Notes: generated from the letters alone by a model not told the origin. Counted from the first letter of the stretch, positions 1 through 9,478 are shown. The stretch is 64,000 nucleotides of DNA from Armatimonadota bacterium (GCA_031081715.1 JAVHMA010000001.1:1-64000); one strand, 5' to 3'. Numbers and translations: made by a program.

Positions 1-258
<258 letters not shown>

Positions 259-321
259 CTATTCCGCAGCGGTTTGAGGCATATACCAGGCAGTTTTCCC
301 AAGCCACGCCGGGAGGGTACC

Positions 322-588
322 ATGGCCAAGCCGATCCAGATCCGCATCTCCGTCCGCGACGGCGCCGGCAACGTCACCGTCATCGACGCCACCGGGTACG
401 TGAACGAGCCCCCGGTCATCGAGCAGGTCATCATCGACCCGCCGATGGTCGCCGTGGGCAGCGCGGCCCGCATCACGGTGCACGCGCGCGATCCGGAGAA
501 CGAGGCGTTGTCCTACGAGGTCGTCGCGAGCGAGGGAGCGATCGAGCGGACCGACCAGCCGAACGTCTTCATCTGGCGCGCCGCCTAG
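322..588 (+). CDS. Ig-like domain fragment, 5' part of a pilus ATPase gene split by an in-frame TAG
   Basis: 88 codons starting at an ATG with a good GGGAGG ribosome site at 311-316. The product is a beta-rich, extracellular-style domain (IRISVRDGAGNVTVIDATG, then NEPPVIEQVIIDPP and an ITVHARDPENEALSYEV stretch like bacterial Ig/cadherin-like folds). It stops at a TAG at 586-588. The next codon, in the same frame, is the ATG of the pilus ATPase, whose first 25 residues (LRVIVRDGFGNEAVRTIVLEV) look like the missing last strands of the same fold. So 322-2448 reads as one gene broken by a single stop codon. Alternatives are a sequencing error, a recent nonsense mutation, or two coupled proteins. 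I do not recognise a named family for this small domain. Confidence 0.6.
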   Translation: MAKPIQIRISVRDGAGNVTVIDATGYVNEPPVIEQVIIDPPMVAVGSAARITVHARDPENEALSYEVVASEGAIERTDQPNVFIWRAA

Positions 589-2448
589 ATGCCACAGCTC
601 CGCGTGATCGTCCGCGACGGGTTCGGCAACGAGGCCGTGCGGACGATCGTGCTCGAGGTCGCCGCCGCGCACGGGCCGCCGGCCCCGGCCGTCGGCCCGG
701 CCCGGCGCGTGCGCCTGGGCCAGATCCTCCTGGAGGCGGGCGTCATCAACCGGGCGCAGCTGGACGTCGCTCTCGCCGAGCAGGAGCGGACCGGCGAGCG
801 CCTCGGCGCCGTCCTCCGGCGGATGGGGCTAGGCTCTCAGGAGGCCATCGCCGAGGCACTCGCCCAGCAGCTCCGCATCCCCTACATCCGCATCGAGACC
901 AGCGCCCTCGACGAGGCGCTCCTGCTCCAGGTCCCCGAGCCGGTGGCCCGCCGCCACCAGGTCATCCCCATCCGCGTGCGGGAGCACCGGCTCGTGCTTG
1001 GCATGGTCGATCCGGTGGACCTCCTCGCCGCCGACGACGTGAGCCGCTTGACGCGGATGATCGTCGAGCCGGCCGTCATCACCCTGGACGATTTCCAGCG
1101 GGCGATCGGCCAGTACCCGACCGCGGCCGGCACGATGGGCGAGATCATCGAGCAGATCACGGTTCCGACACACGCCGACGAGGACGAACCGCTCGACCAG
1201 CTGCAGGCGGTGGCCCAGGACGCCCCGGTCGTGCGCCTGGTCAACCTCATCATCGTCCAGGCGGTCCGCGAGGGCGCGAGCGACATCCACATCGAGCCGC
1301 AGGAGCGCCGGGTGCGGGTGCGCTACCGTGTGGACGGCAACCTCTACACGATGATGACGCCGCCTGCGCACGTGCACGCGGCCCTGGTCTCGCGCCTGAA
1401 GATCATGGCCAACATGAACATCGCCGAGCGGCGCGTGCCCCAGGATGGCCGGGTAGACCTCAAGATCGAGAACCAGGACGTGCGCCTGCGGGTCTCGACG
1501 GTGCCGACCACGTACGGCGAGACCGCGGTTGTCCGCATCCTGGCGCGGTCGAACGCGGTGGTGGCCATCGACCGCCTCGGGCTGCGGCCCGACGACGCGC
1601 GTCGATTCGAGAGCATCGTCACGCGGCCGCACGGCATCGTGCTCTTCACCGGCCCCACCGGCAGCGGCAAGACCACGAGCCTCTACGCCGTGCTCAGCCG
1701 GCTCAACCGCACCGAGGTCAACATCGTGACGATCGAGGACCCGGTGGAGTACCAGCTTCCAGGCATCAACCAGGTGCAGGTGAATCCGAAGGCGGGCCTG
1801 ACGTTCGCGAGCGGGCTGCGGGCGTTCCTCCGGCAGGATCCGGACATCATCATGGTGGGCGAGATCCGCGACGAGGAGACCGCGCGCATCGCGATCCACG
1901 CGGCGCTAACCGGCCACCTGGTACTCTCCACGCTCCACACCAACGACGCCCCCAGCGCGGTGGTGCGCTTGGTGGACATGGGGATCGAGCCGTTCCTGGT
2001 GTCGTCGTCGGTGATCGGGGTGGTCGCGCAGCGCCTGGTGCGGGTACTGTGCCGGACGTGCCGCGAGGCCTACATCCCGGAACCTGGCACGGTCGAGAGG
2101 CTCGGCCTGGCGCCGGCGGCGGGCGAGGCACCGCCGACCTTCTACCGAGCCGGCGGCTGCGACTTGTGCAACCGCTCCGGCTACCACGGCCGCACCGGGC
2201 TGTTTGAGGTCATGGCGGTTGAGGACCACGTGCGCGAGCTGATCGCCCGGCACGCGCCGGCCTCGGCCCTTCGCGAGGCCGCGATCGCCTCCGGCATGCG
2301 CACGTTGCAGGACGACGGCGTGGCCAAGGTGCTCGACGGGACGACCTCGCTCGAGGAGCTGCGGCGGGTGGTGTTCCTGCGCGATGTCTCTCCCGCGGCC
2401 AGCGCGGACCGTCTGGTGCGGGCGCTGGCCGGAGGGCCGGCCGACTAG
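589..2448 (+). CDS. pilB: GspE/PilB-family type IV pilus assembly ATPase (copy 1)
   Basis: 619 residues. After about 35 residues that resemble the end of an Ig-like fold comes a GspE/MshE-type N-terminal domain (RLGQILLEAGVINRAQL, then a second half ending near residue 165). The AAA-type secretion ATPase follows: Walker A GPTGSGKTTS from about residue 355, Asp box, Walker B (DPDIIMVGEIRDEET), His box (STLHTND) and the tetracysteine zinc motif CRTC...CDLC. This family hydrolyses ATP in the cytoplasm to polymerise pilins or pseudopilins. The start ATG follows directly on a TAG in the same frame, so translation depends on coupling, readthrough or a repaired stop. It is isolated from the main pilus loci and is the closest paralogue of the ATPase at 39465, with a shared 85-base identical tract. 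Confidence 0.88.
   Translation: MPQLRVIVRDGFGNEAVRTIVLEVAAAHGPPAPAVGPARRVRLGQILLEAGVINRAQLDVALAEQERTGERLGAVLRRMGLGSQEAIAEALAQQLRIPYIRIETSALDEALLLQVPEPVARRHQVIPIRVREHRLVLGMVDPVDLLAADDVSRLTRMIVEPAVITLDDFQRAIGQYPTAAGTMGEIIEQITVPTHADEDEPLDQLQAVAQDAPVVRLVNLIIVQAVREGASDIHIEPQERRVRVRYRVDGNLYTMMTPPAHVHAALVSRLKIMANMNIAERRVPQDGRVDLKIENQDVRLRVSTVPTTYGETAVVRILARSNAVVAIDRLGLRPDDARRFESIVTRPHGIVLFTGPTGSGKTTSLYAVLSRLNRTEVNIVTIEDPVEYQLPGINQVQVNPKAGLTFASGLRAFLRQDPDIIMVGEIRDEETARIAIHAALTGHLVLSTLHTNDAPSAVVRLVDMGIEPFLVSSSVIGVVAQRLVRVLCRTCREAYIPEPGTVERLGLAPAAGEAPPTFYRAGGCDLCNRSGYHGRTGLFEVMAVEDHVRELIARHAPASALREAAIASGMRTLQDDGVAKVLDGTTSLEELRRVVFLRDVSPAASADRLVRALAGGPAD
1823..1907 (+). repeat. 85-base tract identical to 40615-40699 in the paralogous pilB
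   Basis: Base-by-base reading shows 85 consecutive identical bases between the two ATPase genes over the Walker B region. Another run of about 50 identical bases follows, beginning with the ATGGGGATCGAGCC segment near 1979 and near 40771. Flanking parts of the genes differ at many third positions, so the identity exceeds what protein conservation requires. Confidence 0.85.
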
Positions 2449-2488
2449 CGCAGCGGCCCCCGGGGCGGCCCCGCGTTCCCGCCCTGCC

Positions 2489-4294
2489 TCACGGCGATCC
2501 CCCACGGTACGCGTTGGAGATCGGCATGCGCCGGTCGCGGCCGAACGCCTTGGGTGTGATCTTCACGCCCGGCGGGGCCTGGCGGCGCTTGTACTCGCTG
2601 TGGTCCACCATGCGCACGACGCGCGCCACGGTGGCCGCGTCGTGCCCGCGCGCGACGATCTCGTCCGGGGGCACATCCTCCTCGACGTAGAGCTTGAGGA
2701 TGGGGTCGAGGACCTCGTAGGGTGGCAAGCTGTCGCTGTCCCGCTGGCCCGGCCGGAGCTCCGCGGTGGGCGCCCGCGCCAGGATCCCCGCGGGAATGAC
2801 CTCACCGCTTTGGTTCCGCCACCGCGCCAGGTCGTAGACCAGCGTCTTCGGCACGTCCTTGATGACCGCGAACCCGCCGGCCATGTCGCCGTACAGCGTC
2901 GCGTAGCCGCATGAATACTCGCTCTTGTTTCCGGTCGCGAGCAGCAGCCAGCCGAACTTGTTCGACAGCGCCATGAGCAGGGTGCCGCGGATGCGGGCCT
3001 GGACGTTCTCCTCGGCGACATCGGCGGGCCGGCCGGCGAAGACCGGCGTGAGCGCGTCCAGGAACGCGCGGAAGACGCCGTCGATGGCGATCTCGATCAC
3101 CTCGACGCGCAGCCGGCTGGCCGCCTCGGCCGCCAGCCGCCGGCTTTCCTCGGAGGTGTAGGGGGAGGGCAGGAAGGCCGCGTGGACCCGTTGAGGGCCC
3201 AGGGCGTCGGCCGCGATCGCCGCGACCAGCGCAGAGTCGACGCCACCCGAGAGTCCCACCACGACCTCGCGGAAGCCGTTTTTGCGGACGTAGTCCCGCA
3301 GGCCGAGCACGAGCGCCCGGTAGACTTCTTCGACGGGGTCGGGCGGTTCAGCGACCGGCGGCGCCGGCGCCGGGGGTGGGCCCGCGGCATCGGGCAGAGG
3401 CGCGGTGATGACCGGGGTGGGCAGGTGATCGTCGTCGCGTGTGACGCTGAGTCGGGCGACCGCCGCGCGCACCCCGGCGGCCTCCACGGGCGCTGGGGCG
3501 TCCTCCGAGGCGGGCGCCGCGCCCGCGGCGGCTTCGTGCCGCGCCCGTGCGAGCGCGTCCAGGTCGAGGTCGGCGAGCACCAGGTCCTCGTCGAACGCCG
3601 CCCCGCGTGCGATGACGCGGCCCAGCGGGTCGAGCACCACGCTCGCGCCGTCGAAGACCAGCTCGTCCTGCCCGCCGACCAAATTGACGTACGCCACGGC
3701 CGCCCGGTAGGCCCGCGCACGCGCGCGCAGCATCGTCTCGCGCTCGCGCCACTTCCCCGCGTGGTAGGGCGAGGCGTTGATGTTGACCAGCACGGTGGCG
3801 CCGGCGCGGGTCACGAGCGCGGGCGGCCCGCCCGCGAACCAGATGTCCTCGCAGATCGTCACGCCGAGCGGCAGCGGGCCCAGCGCGAAGAGCGGAGACG
3901 CCTCGCCCGGGGCGAAGTACCGCTTCTCGTCGAACACGCCGTAGTTGGGCAGCCGCCGCTTGTGATAGACCCCCAGCCGGCGGCCGTCGACGGCGACCAG
4001 GGCGGCGTTGTAGAGCAGCCCGCCGGCGGGCGTGCGCGCCCGGTCGACGAAGCCGACGACCGCGACGAGCCCGCGCGTCGCCGCGACGACCTGATCGAGC
4101 GCCTCGAGGTTGGCCTCGACGAAGTCGGGGCGGAGGAGGAGGTCCTCCGGCGGGTAGCCGGGGACCGCCAGTTCCGGGAACGCGACCAGCCGGGCGCCCG
4201 CGGCGCGCGCGTGCTTCAGGGCCCCGATGATACGTGCGACGTTGCCGGCGATGTCGCCGACCGTGACGTTGACCTGGGCGAGGGCGAGGCGCAT
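2489..4294 (-). CDS. nadE: Glutamine-hydrolysing NAD+ synthetase
   Basis: 601 residues with two domains. Residues 1 to about 270 form a nitrilase-type amidase with the Glu-Lys-Cys triad visible as E41 (FPELAVPG), K112 (YHKRRLPNYG) and C148 (GVTICEDIWF); it releases ammonia from glutamine. After a Pro/Ala-rich linker, the C-terminal half is the ATP-pyrophosphatase-type synthetase with the P-loop SGGVDSALVAAI and the LATGNKSE segment. The enzyme makes NAD+ from deamido-NAD+ in the cytoplasm, the last step of NAD synthesis. Length fits the bacterial two-domain form. It lies downstream of groEL on the same strand, about 90 bases away with a hairpin between, so it may be separately transcribed. 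Confidence 0.95.
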   Translation of the reverse strand: MRLALAQVNVTVGDIAGNVARIIGALKHARAAGARLVAFPELAVPGYPPEDLLLRPDFVEANLEALDQVVAATRGLVAVVGFVDRARTPAGGLLYNAALVAVDGRRLGVYHKRRLPNYGVFDEKRYFAPGEASPLFALGPLPLGVTICEDIWFAGGPPALVTRAGATVLVNINASPYHAGKWRERETMLRARARAYRAAVAYVNLVGGQDELVFDGASVVLDPLGRVIARGAAFDEDLVLADLDLDALARARHEAAAGAAPASEDAPAPVEAAGVRAAVARLSVTRDDDHLPTPVITAPLPDAAGPPPAPAPPVAEPPDPVEEVYRALVLGLRDYVRKNGFREVVVGLSGGVDSALVAAIAADALGPQRVHAAFLPSPYTSEESRRLAAEAASRLRVEVIEIAIDGVFRAFLDALTPVFAGRPADVAEENVQARIRGTLLMALSNKFGWLLLATGNKSEYSCGYATLYGDMAGGFAVIKDVPKTLVYDLARWRNQSGEVIPAGILARAPTAELRPGQRDSDSLPPYEVLDPILKLYVEEDVPPDEIVARGHDAATVARVVRMVDHSEYKRRQAPPGVKITPKAFGRDRRMPISNAYRGGSP

Positions 4295-4333
4295 CAGCGG
4301 GCCTCCGGCAGGCGCTGCGGCTCCATCATACGC

Positions 4334-4365
4334 GACGGGCCCCGGCGCGCGCGCCGGGGCCCGTC
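4334..4365. terminator. GC-rich perfect inverted repeat between groEL and nadE
   Basis: A 32-base self-complementary sequence (GACGGGCCCCGG... with its complement) lies in the 93-base gap after groEL. It would form a very stable hairpin in groEL mRNA. There is no T-run after it on the minus strand, so it may be a rho-assisted stop or an mRNA end-stabilising structure rather than a classic intrinsic terminator. Confidence 0.5.
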
Positions 4366-4387
4366 TGGCCGGCTCGGTCGACCGGCG

Positions 4388-6031
<1,644 letters not shown>

Positions 6032-6051
6032 TTACGGGGGGATGGTGTTGT

Positions 6052-6078
6052 TTAGCACTCTCGGCCTGACAGTGCTAA
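6052..6078 (-). promoter_or_regulatory. CIRCE operator (HrcA binding site) for groEL
   Basis: TTAGCACTC, nine bases, then CAGTGCTAA: 17 of 18 bases match the CIRCE consensus (the last arm begins with C in place of G). It lies between the groEL start codon and the probable promoter, in the normal place for a repressor site that acts on both DNA and mRNA. Confidence 0.93.
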
Positions 6079-6089
6079 TCCATCCCTAA

Positions 6090-6118
6090 TTGTTAGGACG
6101 GCCGCATGGGCAAATCAA
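6090..6118 (-). promoter_or_regulatory. Possible housekeeping sigma promoter for groEL
   Basis: On the minus strand TTGATT (6118-6113), a 17-base spacer and TAACAA (6095-6090) stand just upstream of CIRCE. The -35 is good and the -10 is weak (3 of 6). Position and spacing support it more than the -10 sequence does. Confidence 0.35.
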
Positions 6119-6260
6119 GACCCCGCCGCAAGCGGTCAGCGCCCAATTTCGGCCTTCTGGATATCCCGATCTCGACGGATCGCCTCCGTTCTCCTCGTTC
6201 CGCGGTCTGTCGAGTTGCGTCTCCCTACCGCGGAGGTCTGCCGACCGACGGCGCTCAGGC

Positions 6261-6266
6261 TATACT
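6261..6266 (+). promoter_or_regulatory. -10 box giving a probable leaderless transcript
   Basis: TATACT ends only six bases before the ATG at 6273. A start site about seven bases downstream of the -10 would fall at the start codon. No Shine-Dalgarno sequence precedes that ATG. No clear -35 is seen. Confidence 0.45.
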
Positions 6267-6272
6267 CTGGGC

Positions 6273-7010
6273 ATGACCCACCCGCGCGTGGCCCGCTGGT
6301 CGGTGATCGTGGCTCTGTTCCTGGCCGCGGTTGGCTTCATCGGCGTCGTCCAGCTCCGCAGCCGGCAGCCCCTGCGCCAGGCCACCGACCTGCCGACCTG
6401 GCGGCTGCAGGAGCTGGCCGTGCTGGTTCGCCAGCAGGAGGCGGCGCGGCGACTCCTGGAGGCCGAGGTCGACGCTCTGCGCCGGCAGATCATCGGCTAC
6501 GAGGCGGCCATCAACGAGGGACGAGGCGCTACCGAGGTCATGGTCCGGGAGCTCGGGCAGTTCCGGATGGTGCTGGGCCTGGTCCCGGTGGAGGGCCCGG
6601 GGGTTGTCGTCGTGGTCGCGGAGGCCCCCGCGGTCCAGGTCGGCGTGCTGCCCCCGGAGGTCCAGGCGCAGGACCTGGCCGGGCTGGCGAACGAGCTGTG
6701 GTCCGCGGGCGCCGAGGCGATGGCGATCAACGGGATCCGCGTGCTCGCCACGACCGGCATACGGCAAGAGGACGGCGCCATCGCGGTGGGTGCCACCCCC
6801 GTGACCGCACCGTACCGCATCGCGGCGATCGGGAACCCGGCGGCGCTCCAGGCGGCGCTCGCGATCCGCGGGGGGTTCGTGGAAGGCCTGCGTGCGGTGG
6901 GGCTACGGGTGGAAGTCGGCGTGCGCGACCGGCTGCGGCTCCCGGCCCGGCCAGGCGACGGTGGCTTCCACCACGCCAGGCCCCGCAGCCCGCAGCCCGC
7001 GCGGCCGTGA
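6273..7010 (+). CDS. DUF881 family membrane-anchored protein
   Basis: 245 residues. One N-terminal transmembrane helix (WSVIVALFLAAVGFIGVVQL) is followed by a coiled-coil-like stretch (LQELAVLVRQQEAARRLLEA, about residues 45-75). A DUF881 domain comes next, with VEGPGVVVVV, a LANELWSAGAEAMAINGIRV segment and GNPAALQAAL. DUF881 proteins are found mainly in Gram-positive bacteria, often beside division or cell-wall genes, and their function is not established. The C-terminal 25 residues are low-complexity. The start was chosen for the TM helix and because the -10 box sits immediately upstream. It is a single gene facing the thiolase. Confidence 0.82.
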   Translation: MTHPRVARWSVIVALFLAAVGFIGVVQLRSRQPLRQATDLPTWRLQELAVLVRQQEAARRLLEAEVDALRRQIIGYEAAINEGRGATEVMVRELGQFRMVLGLVPVEGPGVVVVVAEAPAVQVGVLPPEVQAQDLAGLANELWSAGAEAMAINGIRVLATTGIRQEDGAIAVGATPVTAPYRIAAIGNPAALQAALAIRGGFVEGLRAVGLRVEVGVRDRLRLPARPGDGGFHHARPRSPQPARP

Positions 7011-7110
7011 GGGGAGTCGCCGCTGGCCAAAAGACACGCGGGTGCGGCCGCCGCCGGCTGAGCCCGGGACGGACGCCCGTCCCCACCGGCCGACACGACC
7101 GCACCGCACA

Positions 7111-7207
7111 CCCCGTCCGCGAGAGACCCGCCGCGCTTGGGTCAGGGCCGTTGCGGCTCGTTCTTCACGCGGCCAGACCTTGCGGCACCGTCCTCTGTGA
7201 GACGGGG
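7111..7207 (-). ncRNA. Candidate structured small RNA
   Basis: A near-consensus promoter on the minus strand would start transcription near 7205, where no protein gene follows. The RNA folds by hand into one long interrupted hairpin. Paired arms, outermost first, are 7207-7201 with 7117-7111, 7196-7193 with 7125-7122, 7186-7182 with 7134-7130, 7179-7176 with 7143-7140, and 7174-7170 with 7150-7146. The apical loop is about 19 bases. The rod shape recalls 6S or 4.5S RNA, but the conserved SRP GGAA loop is absent and I cannot assign a family. A second hairpin (GGGACGG, loop, CCGTCCC) lies just downstream at about 7064-7084. It could instead be the 3' region of a thiolase read-through transcript. 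Confidence 0.45.
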
Positions 7208-7211
7208 CTTC

Positions 7212-7240
7212 ATTATAGGTGTACCCCCTCACCCGGTCAA
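7212..7240 (-). promoter_or_regulatory. Near-consensus sigma-70 promoter behind the thiolase gene
   Basis: On the minus strand TTGACC (7240-7235), a 17-base spacer, then TATAAT (7217-7212): 11 of 12 consensus bases with ideal spacing. It lies 25 bases past the thiolase stop codon and points into a 200-base gap with no credible open reading frame. Confidence 0.7.
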
Positions 7241-7264
7241 TCAGACGGCCGGGCCGCGCGGCGC

Positions 7265-8437
7265 CTACATGGCGGGCCGCTCGACGGCGACCGCGACCGC
7301 CTCCCCGCCCGCCAGGCACACAGCCGCCACACCCCGGCGCGCCCCGCGCGAGACCATCTCGTGCAGCAGCGTCGTGAGGATGCGGGCGCCGCTCGCGCCG
7401 ATAGGATGCCCCAGCGCGACCGCACCGCCGCGCACGTTGACGCGGTCGAGCCCGATCCCGAGCTCACGTGCCACCGCGATCACCACCGATGAGAACGCTT
7501 CGTTGACTTCGAAGAGGTCCACGTCACCCACGGTCCAGCCGGCCCGGCCCATGGCTTCCCACGCCGCGCCGGCAGGCGCGATGGTGAACCACTCCGGCGC
7601 GGTTGCGACCCCGGCCTGGCTGACGATGCGCGCGATCGGTCGGGCACCCAGCGCCCGGGCCCGCTCCGCCGACGCCACGACGAGAGCCGCCGCGCCGTCG
7701 CTGATGCTGCTGGCGTTCGCTGCGGTCACTGTGCCGTCGGGGTCGAAGACCGGACGGAGCCGCGCGATCTTCTCGAAGTCCACGCGGCGCGGCTCCTCGT
7801 CCTCGGTCACGGCCGGGCCGCGGTCCGGCTGGACCGCGATGGACTCCGCCGCCGAGGCGCCGGAGTCCATCGCGGCCAGCGCACGGCGGTAGCTCTCGCG
7901 CGCAAACGCATCTTGCTCCTCGCGGGAGATGCGGTAGGTGCGAGCCAGCAGCTCGGCGCAGTTGCCCATGTGGCCGTGCCCGTACGCGTCCACCAGGCCG
8001 TCGCGGAGAATGACGTCGACCAGCGCGCCGTCACCCAGGCGATAGCCGGAGCGGGCGCGCTCCAGAAGGAACGGGGCCGCGCTCATGTTCTCCATGCCAC
8101 CGGCGACCACCAGCCCGGCGTCCCCACTGCGGATGGCCTGAGCCGCCAGCATCACCGCCTTCAGCCCGGACCCGCACATCTTGTTGACCGTGGTGGCCGG
8201 AACCGAGTCGGGCAGCCCGGCGGCCAGCGTCGCCTGGCGGGCCGGGGCCTGGCCCAGGCCGGCGGTCAGTACGTTGCCCATGATGACTTCGTCCACGCGG
8301 TCCGGCGACACCCCGGCCCGCCGCACGGCCTCGGCGATGACGGCCGCACCGAGCCTGGGCGCCGGGACGCTGGCCAGCCCGCCCATGAACCGCCCGATCG
8401 GTGTCCGGACCGCGCTCAGCACGACGACGTCCTGCAT
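7265..8437 (-). CDS. Acetyl-CoA acetyltransferase (thiolase)
   Basis: 390 residues, standard for thiolase II. The nucleophile Cys88 is in NKMCGSGLKAV, the base His344 in ALGHPIGASG, and the second catalytic Cys374 in AVCLAGGEA. The enzyme condenses two acetyl-CoA to acetoacetyl-CoA or cleaves 3-ketoacyl-CoA in the cytoplasm; which direction operates here cannot be told from sequence. A GGAGGGA site precedes the ATG. It is a lone gene, convergent with the DUF881 gene and divergent from rpsU, with no other beta-oxidation or polyhydroxyalkanoate gene next to it. AtoB, PhaA and ThlA are indistinguishable at this level. Confidence 0.93.
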   Translation of the reverse strand: MQDVVVLSAVRTPIGRFMGGLASVPAPRLGAAVIAEAVRRAGVSPDRVDEVIMGNVLTAGLGQAPARQATLAAGLPDSVPATTVNKMCGSGLKAVMLAAQAIRSGDAGLVVAGGMENMSAAPFLLERARSGYRLGDGALVDVILRDGLVDAYGHGHMGNCAELLARTYRISREEQDAFARESYRRALAAMDSGASAAESIAVQPDRGPAVTEDEEPRRVDFEKIARLRPVFDPDGTVTAANASSISDGAAALVVASAERARALGARPIARIVSQAGVATAPEWFTIAPAGAAWEAMGRAGWTVGDVDLFEVNEAFSSVVIAVARELGIGLDRVNVRGGAVALGHPIGASGARILTTLLHEMVSRGARRGVAAVCLAGGEAVAVAVERPAM

Positions 8438-8502
8438 CCCGGCTCCCTCCGCGAACCTGCCAGGCCCAGTCTACCGCACCGGCCCGGCTGGCGCGCGGGC
8501 TT

Positions 8503-8531
8503 TTGACACTCCCACAGGCGCGGGGTATAAT
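8503..8531 (+). promoter_or_regulatory. Perfect consensus sigma-70 promoter of rpsU-yqeY
   Basis: TTGACA (8503-8508), 17-base spacer, TATAAT (8526-8531): all 12 consensus bases. It predicts a transcript starting near 8538 with a leader of about 190 bases before rpsU. Confidence 0.92.
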
Positions 8532-8677
8532 CCCGGTTAGTCGTTCGGCCTGCCATGGGTAGGCGTCGGCCGGGAACCGGGCCGGCGCAGGGTTGTCGCG
8601 GGCGGCAGGTTCCTCGAGAGCAGGGCGGAGGAGCCTGCTTCTGCGTGTTTTGGGCGGTTCTCCGTTCTCAGCCGGCC

Positions 8678-8707
8678 GCATCCCGGCGGTCGGGGATGCC
8701 CCGACCG
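8678..8707 (+). promoter_or_regulatory. rpsU leader with two mutually exclusive hairpins
   Basis: The long leader (about 8538-8731) holds a 9-bp perfect stem CGGTCGGGG-ATG-CCCCGACCG (8687-8707). A competing 7-bp stem, GCATCCC (8678-8684) with GGGATGC (8693-8699), shares bases with it, so only one can form. Further upstream GGCAGGTTCCTC and GAGGAGCCTGC can pair, followed by GTTTT near 8646. This looks like a regulatory leader, possibly autogenous ribosomal-protein control, but no known family is recognised. Confidence 0.45.
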
Positions 8708-8731
8708 GACGCGAGAGGGGTGGAGGTAGAG

Positions 8732-8908
8732 ATGGCCGAGATTCGCGTGGGCAAGGACGAGAGCCTGGACTCCGCGCTTCGCCGCTTCAAGCGCCAGGTC
8801 AAGCGCTCGGGGATTTTGACCGAGGTCAAGCGCCACGAGCACTACGAGACCCCCGGACAGCGGCGCCGGCGCAAGGCGGCGCGCAGCGCCAAGCGGCGTC
8901 GCCGGTAA
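8732..8908 (+). CDS. rpsU: 30S ribosomal protein S21 (bS21)
   Basis: 58 residues: MAEIRVGKDESLDSALRRFK, then a basic tail ending KAARSAKRRRR, matching bS21 in length and charge. bS21 sits near the 3' end of 16S rRNA on the 30S platform and aids initiation. A GGAGGTAG site precedes the ATG by a suitable distance. It is first in an operon with yqeY, an order shared with many Firmicutes. The strong promoter and long structured leader fit a highly expressed, regulated ribosomal gene. Confidence 0.96.
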   Translation: MAEIRVGKDESLDSALRRFKRQVKRSGILTEVKRHEHYETPGQRRRRKAARSAKRRRR

Positions 8909-8935
8909 CATTCGGGCGGTACCGTCACGGGACCC

Positions 8936-9382
8936 GTGGCGATCGTCGACCGGCTCGATGCCGACCTCAAAGAGGCGCTCCGAGCGCGCGACGCGGTGCG
9001 GACCTCGACGATCCGCCTGGCGCGCGCGGCGATCCAGAACGCCGTGATCGACCGCCGCCGCCCGCTGAGCGACGAGGAAGTCGTGGCGGTCCTCCGGCAC
9101 GAGGTCAAGCGCCGGCGCGAAGCCATCGAGAGCTACGAGCGCGGCGGACGCGACGACCTGGTCCAGCGCGAGAAGCTCGAGATGGCGATCCTGCTCGGCT
9201 ACCTGCCGGCGATGCTCACCGAGGACGAGATCCGGGGGCTCGTGCGCCAGGTGGCGGCGGAGGCGGGCGCGTCCACGGAGCGGGACTTCGGCCGCGTGAT
9301 GGGGCAGGTCATGCGGCGCGTGGCGGGGCGGGCCGAGGGGAGGACGGTGGAGCGCATCGTGCGTGAGGTGCTGCGGGGCTAG
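8936..9382 (+). CDS. yqeY: YqeY/GatB-YqeY domain protein
   Basis: 148 residues from a GTG. It has the YqeY pattern: a short helical start (VDRLDADLKEALRARD), RTSTIRLARAAIQNAVID, an EESYERGGR-like turn seen here as IESYERGGRDDLV, and LLGYLPAMLTEDEI. The YqeY domain also occurs at the C-terminus of GatB, where it contacts tRNA in amidotransfer; the role of the stand-alone protein is unknown. It starts 27 bases after rpsU and shares its promoter. An intrinsic terminator follows. Confidence 0.92.
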   Translation: MAIVDRLDADLKEALRARDAVRTSTIRLARAAIQNAVIDRRRPLSDEEVVAVLRHEVKRRREAIESYERGGRDDLVQREKLEMAILLGYLPAMLTEDEIRGLVRQVAAEAGASTERDFGRVMGQVMRRVAGRAEGRTVERIVREVLRG

Positions 9383-9422
9383 GCCCGGGCGTCGCCCGGC
9401 GGCCGGCCCACGAGCGCGCGGG

Positions 9423-9447
9423 AAGCCCGGGACATCCCCGGGCTTTC
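9423..9447 (+). terminator. Terminator after rpsU-yqeY
   Basis: A 9-bp perfect stem AAGCCCGGG (9423-9431) with CCCGGGCTT (9437-9445), a 5-base loop, then TTCGTGTT. The T-run is short, but position and stem support termination. Confidence 0.7.
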
Positions 9448-9478
9448 GTGTTACCGTTGAACGGACGCGGGGTGAGGG

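Noticed and set aside
4334-4365. Recombination or replication site at the 32-base palindrome
   Set aside because: Position directly after groEL and before nadE is explained by a transcript-end hairpin; no attachment-site or dif-like features were seen.
7111-7207. SRP (4.5S) RNA at this site
   Set aside because: The rod-like fold is similar, but the conserved apical GGAA loop and the asymmetric-loop sequence of SRP RNA are missing.
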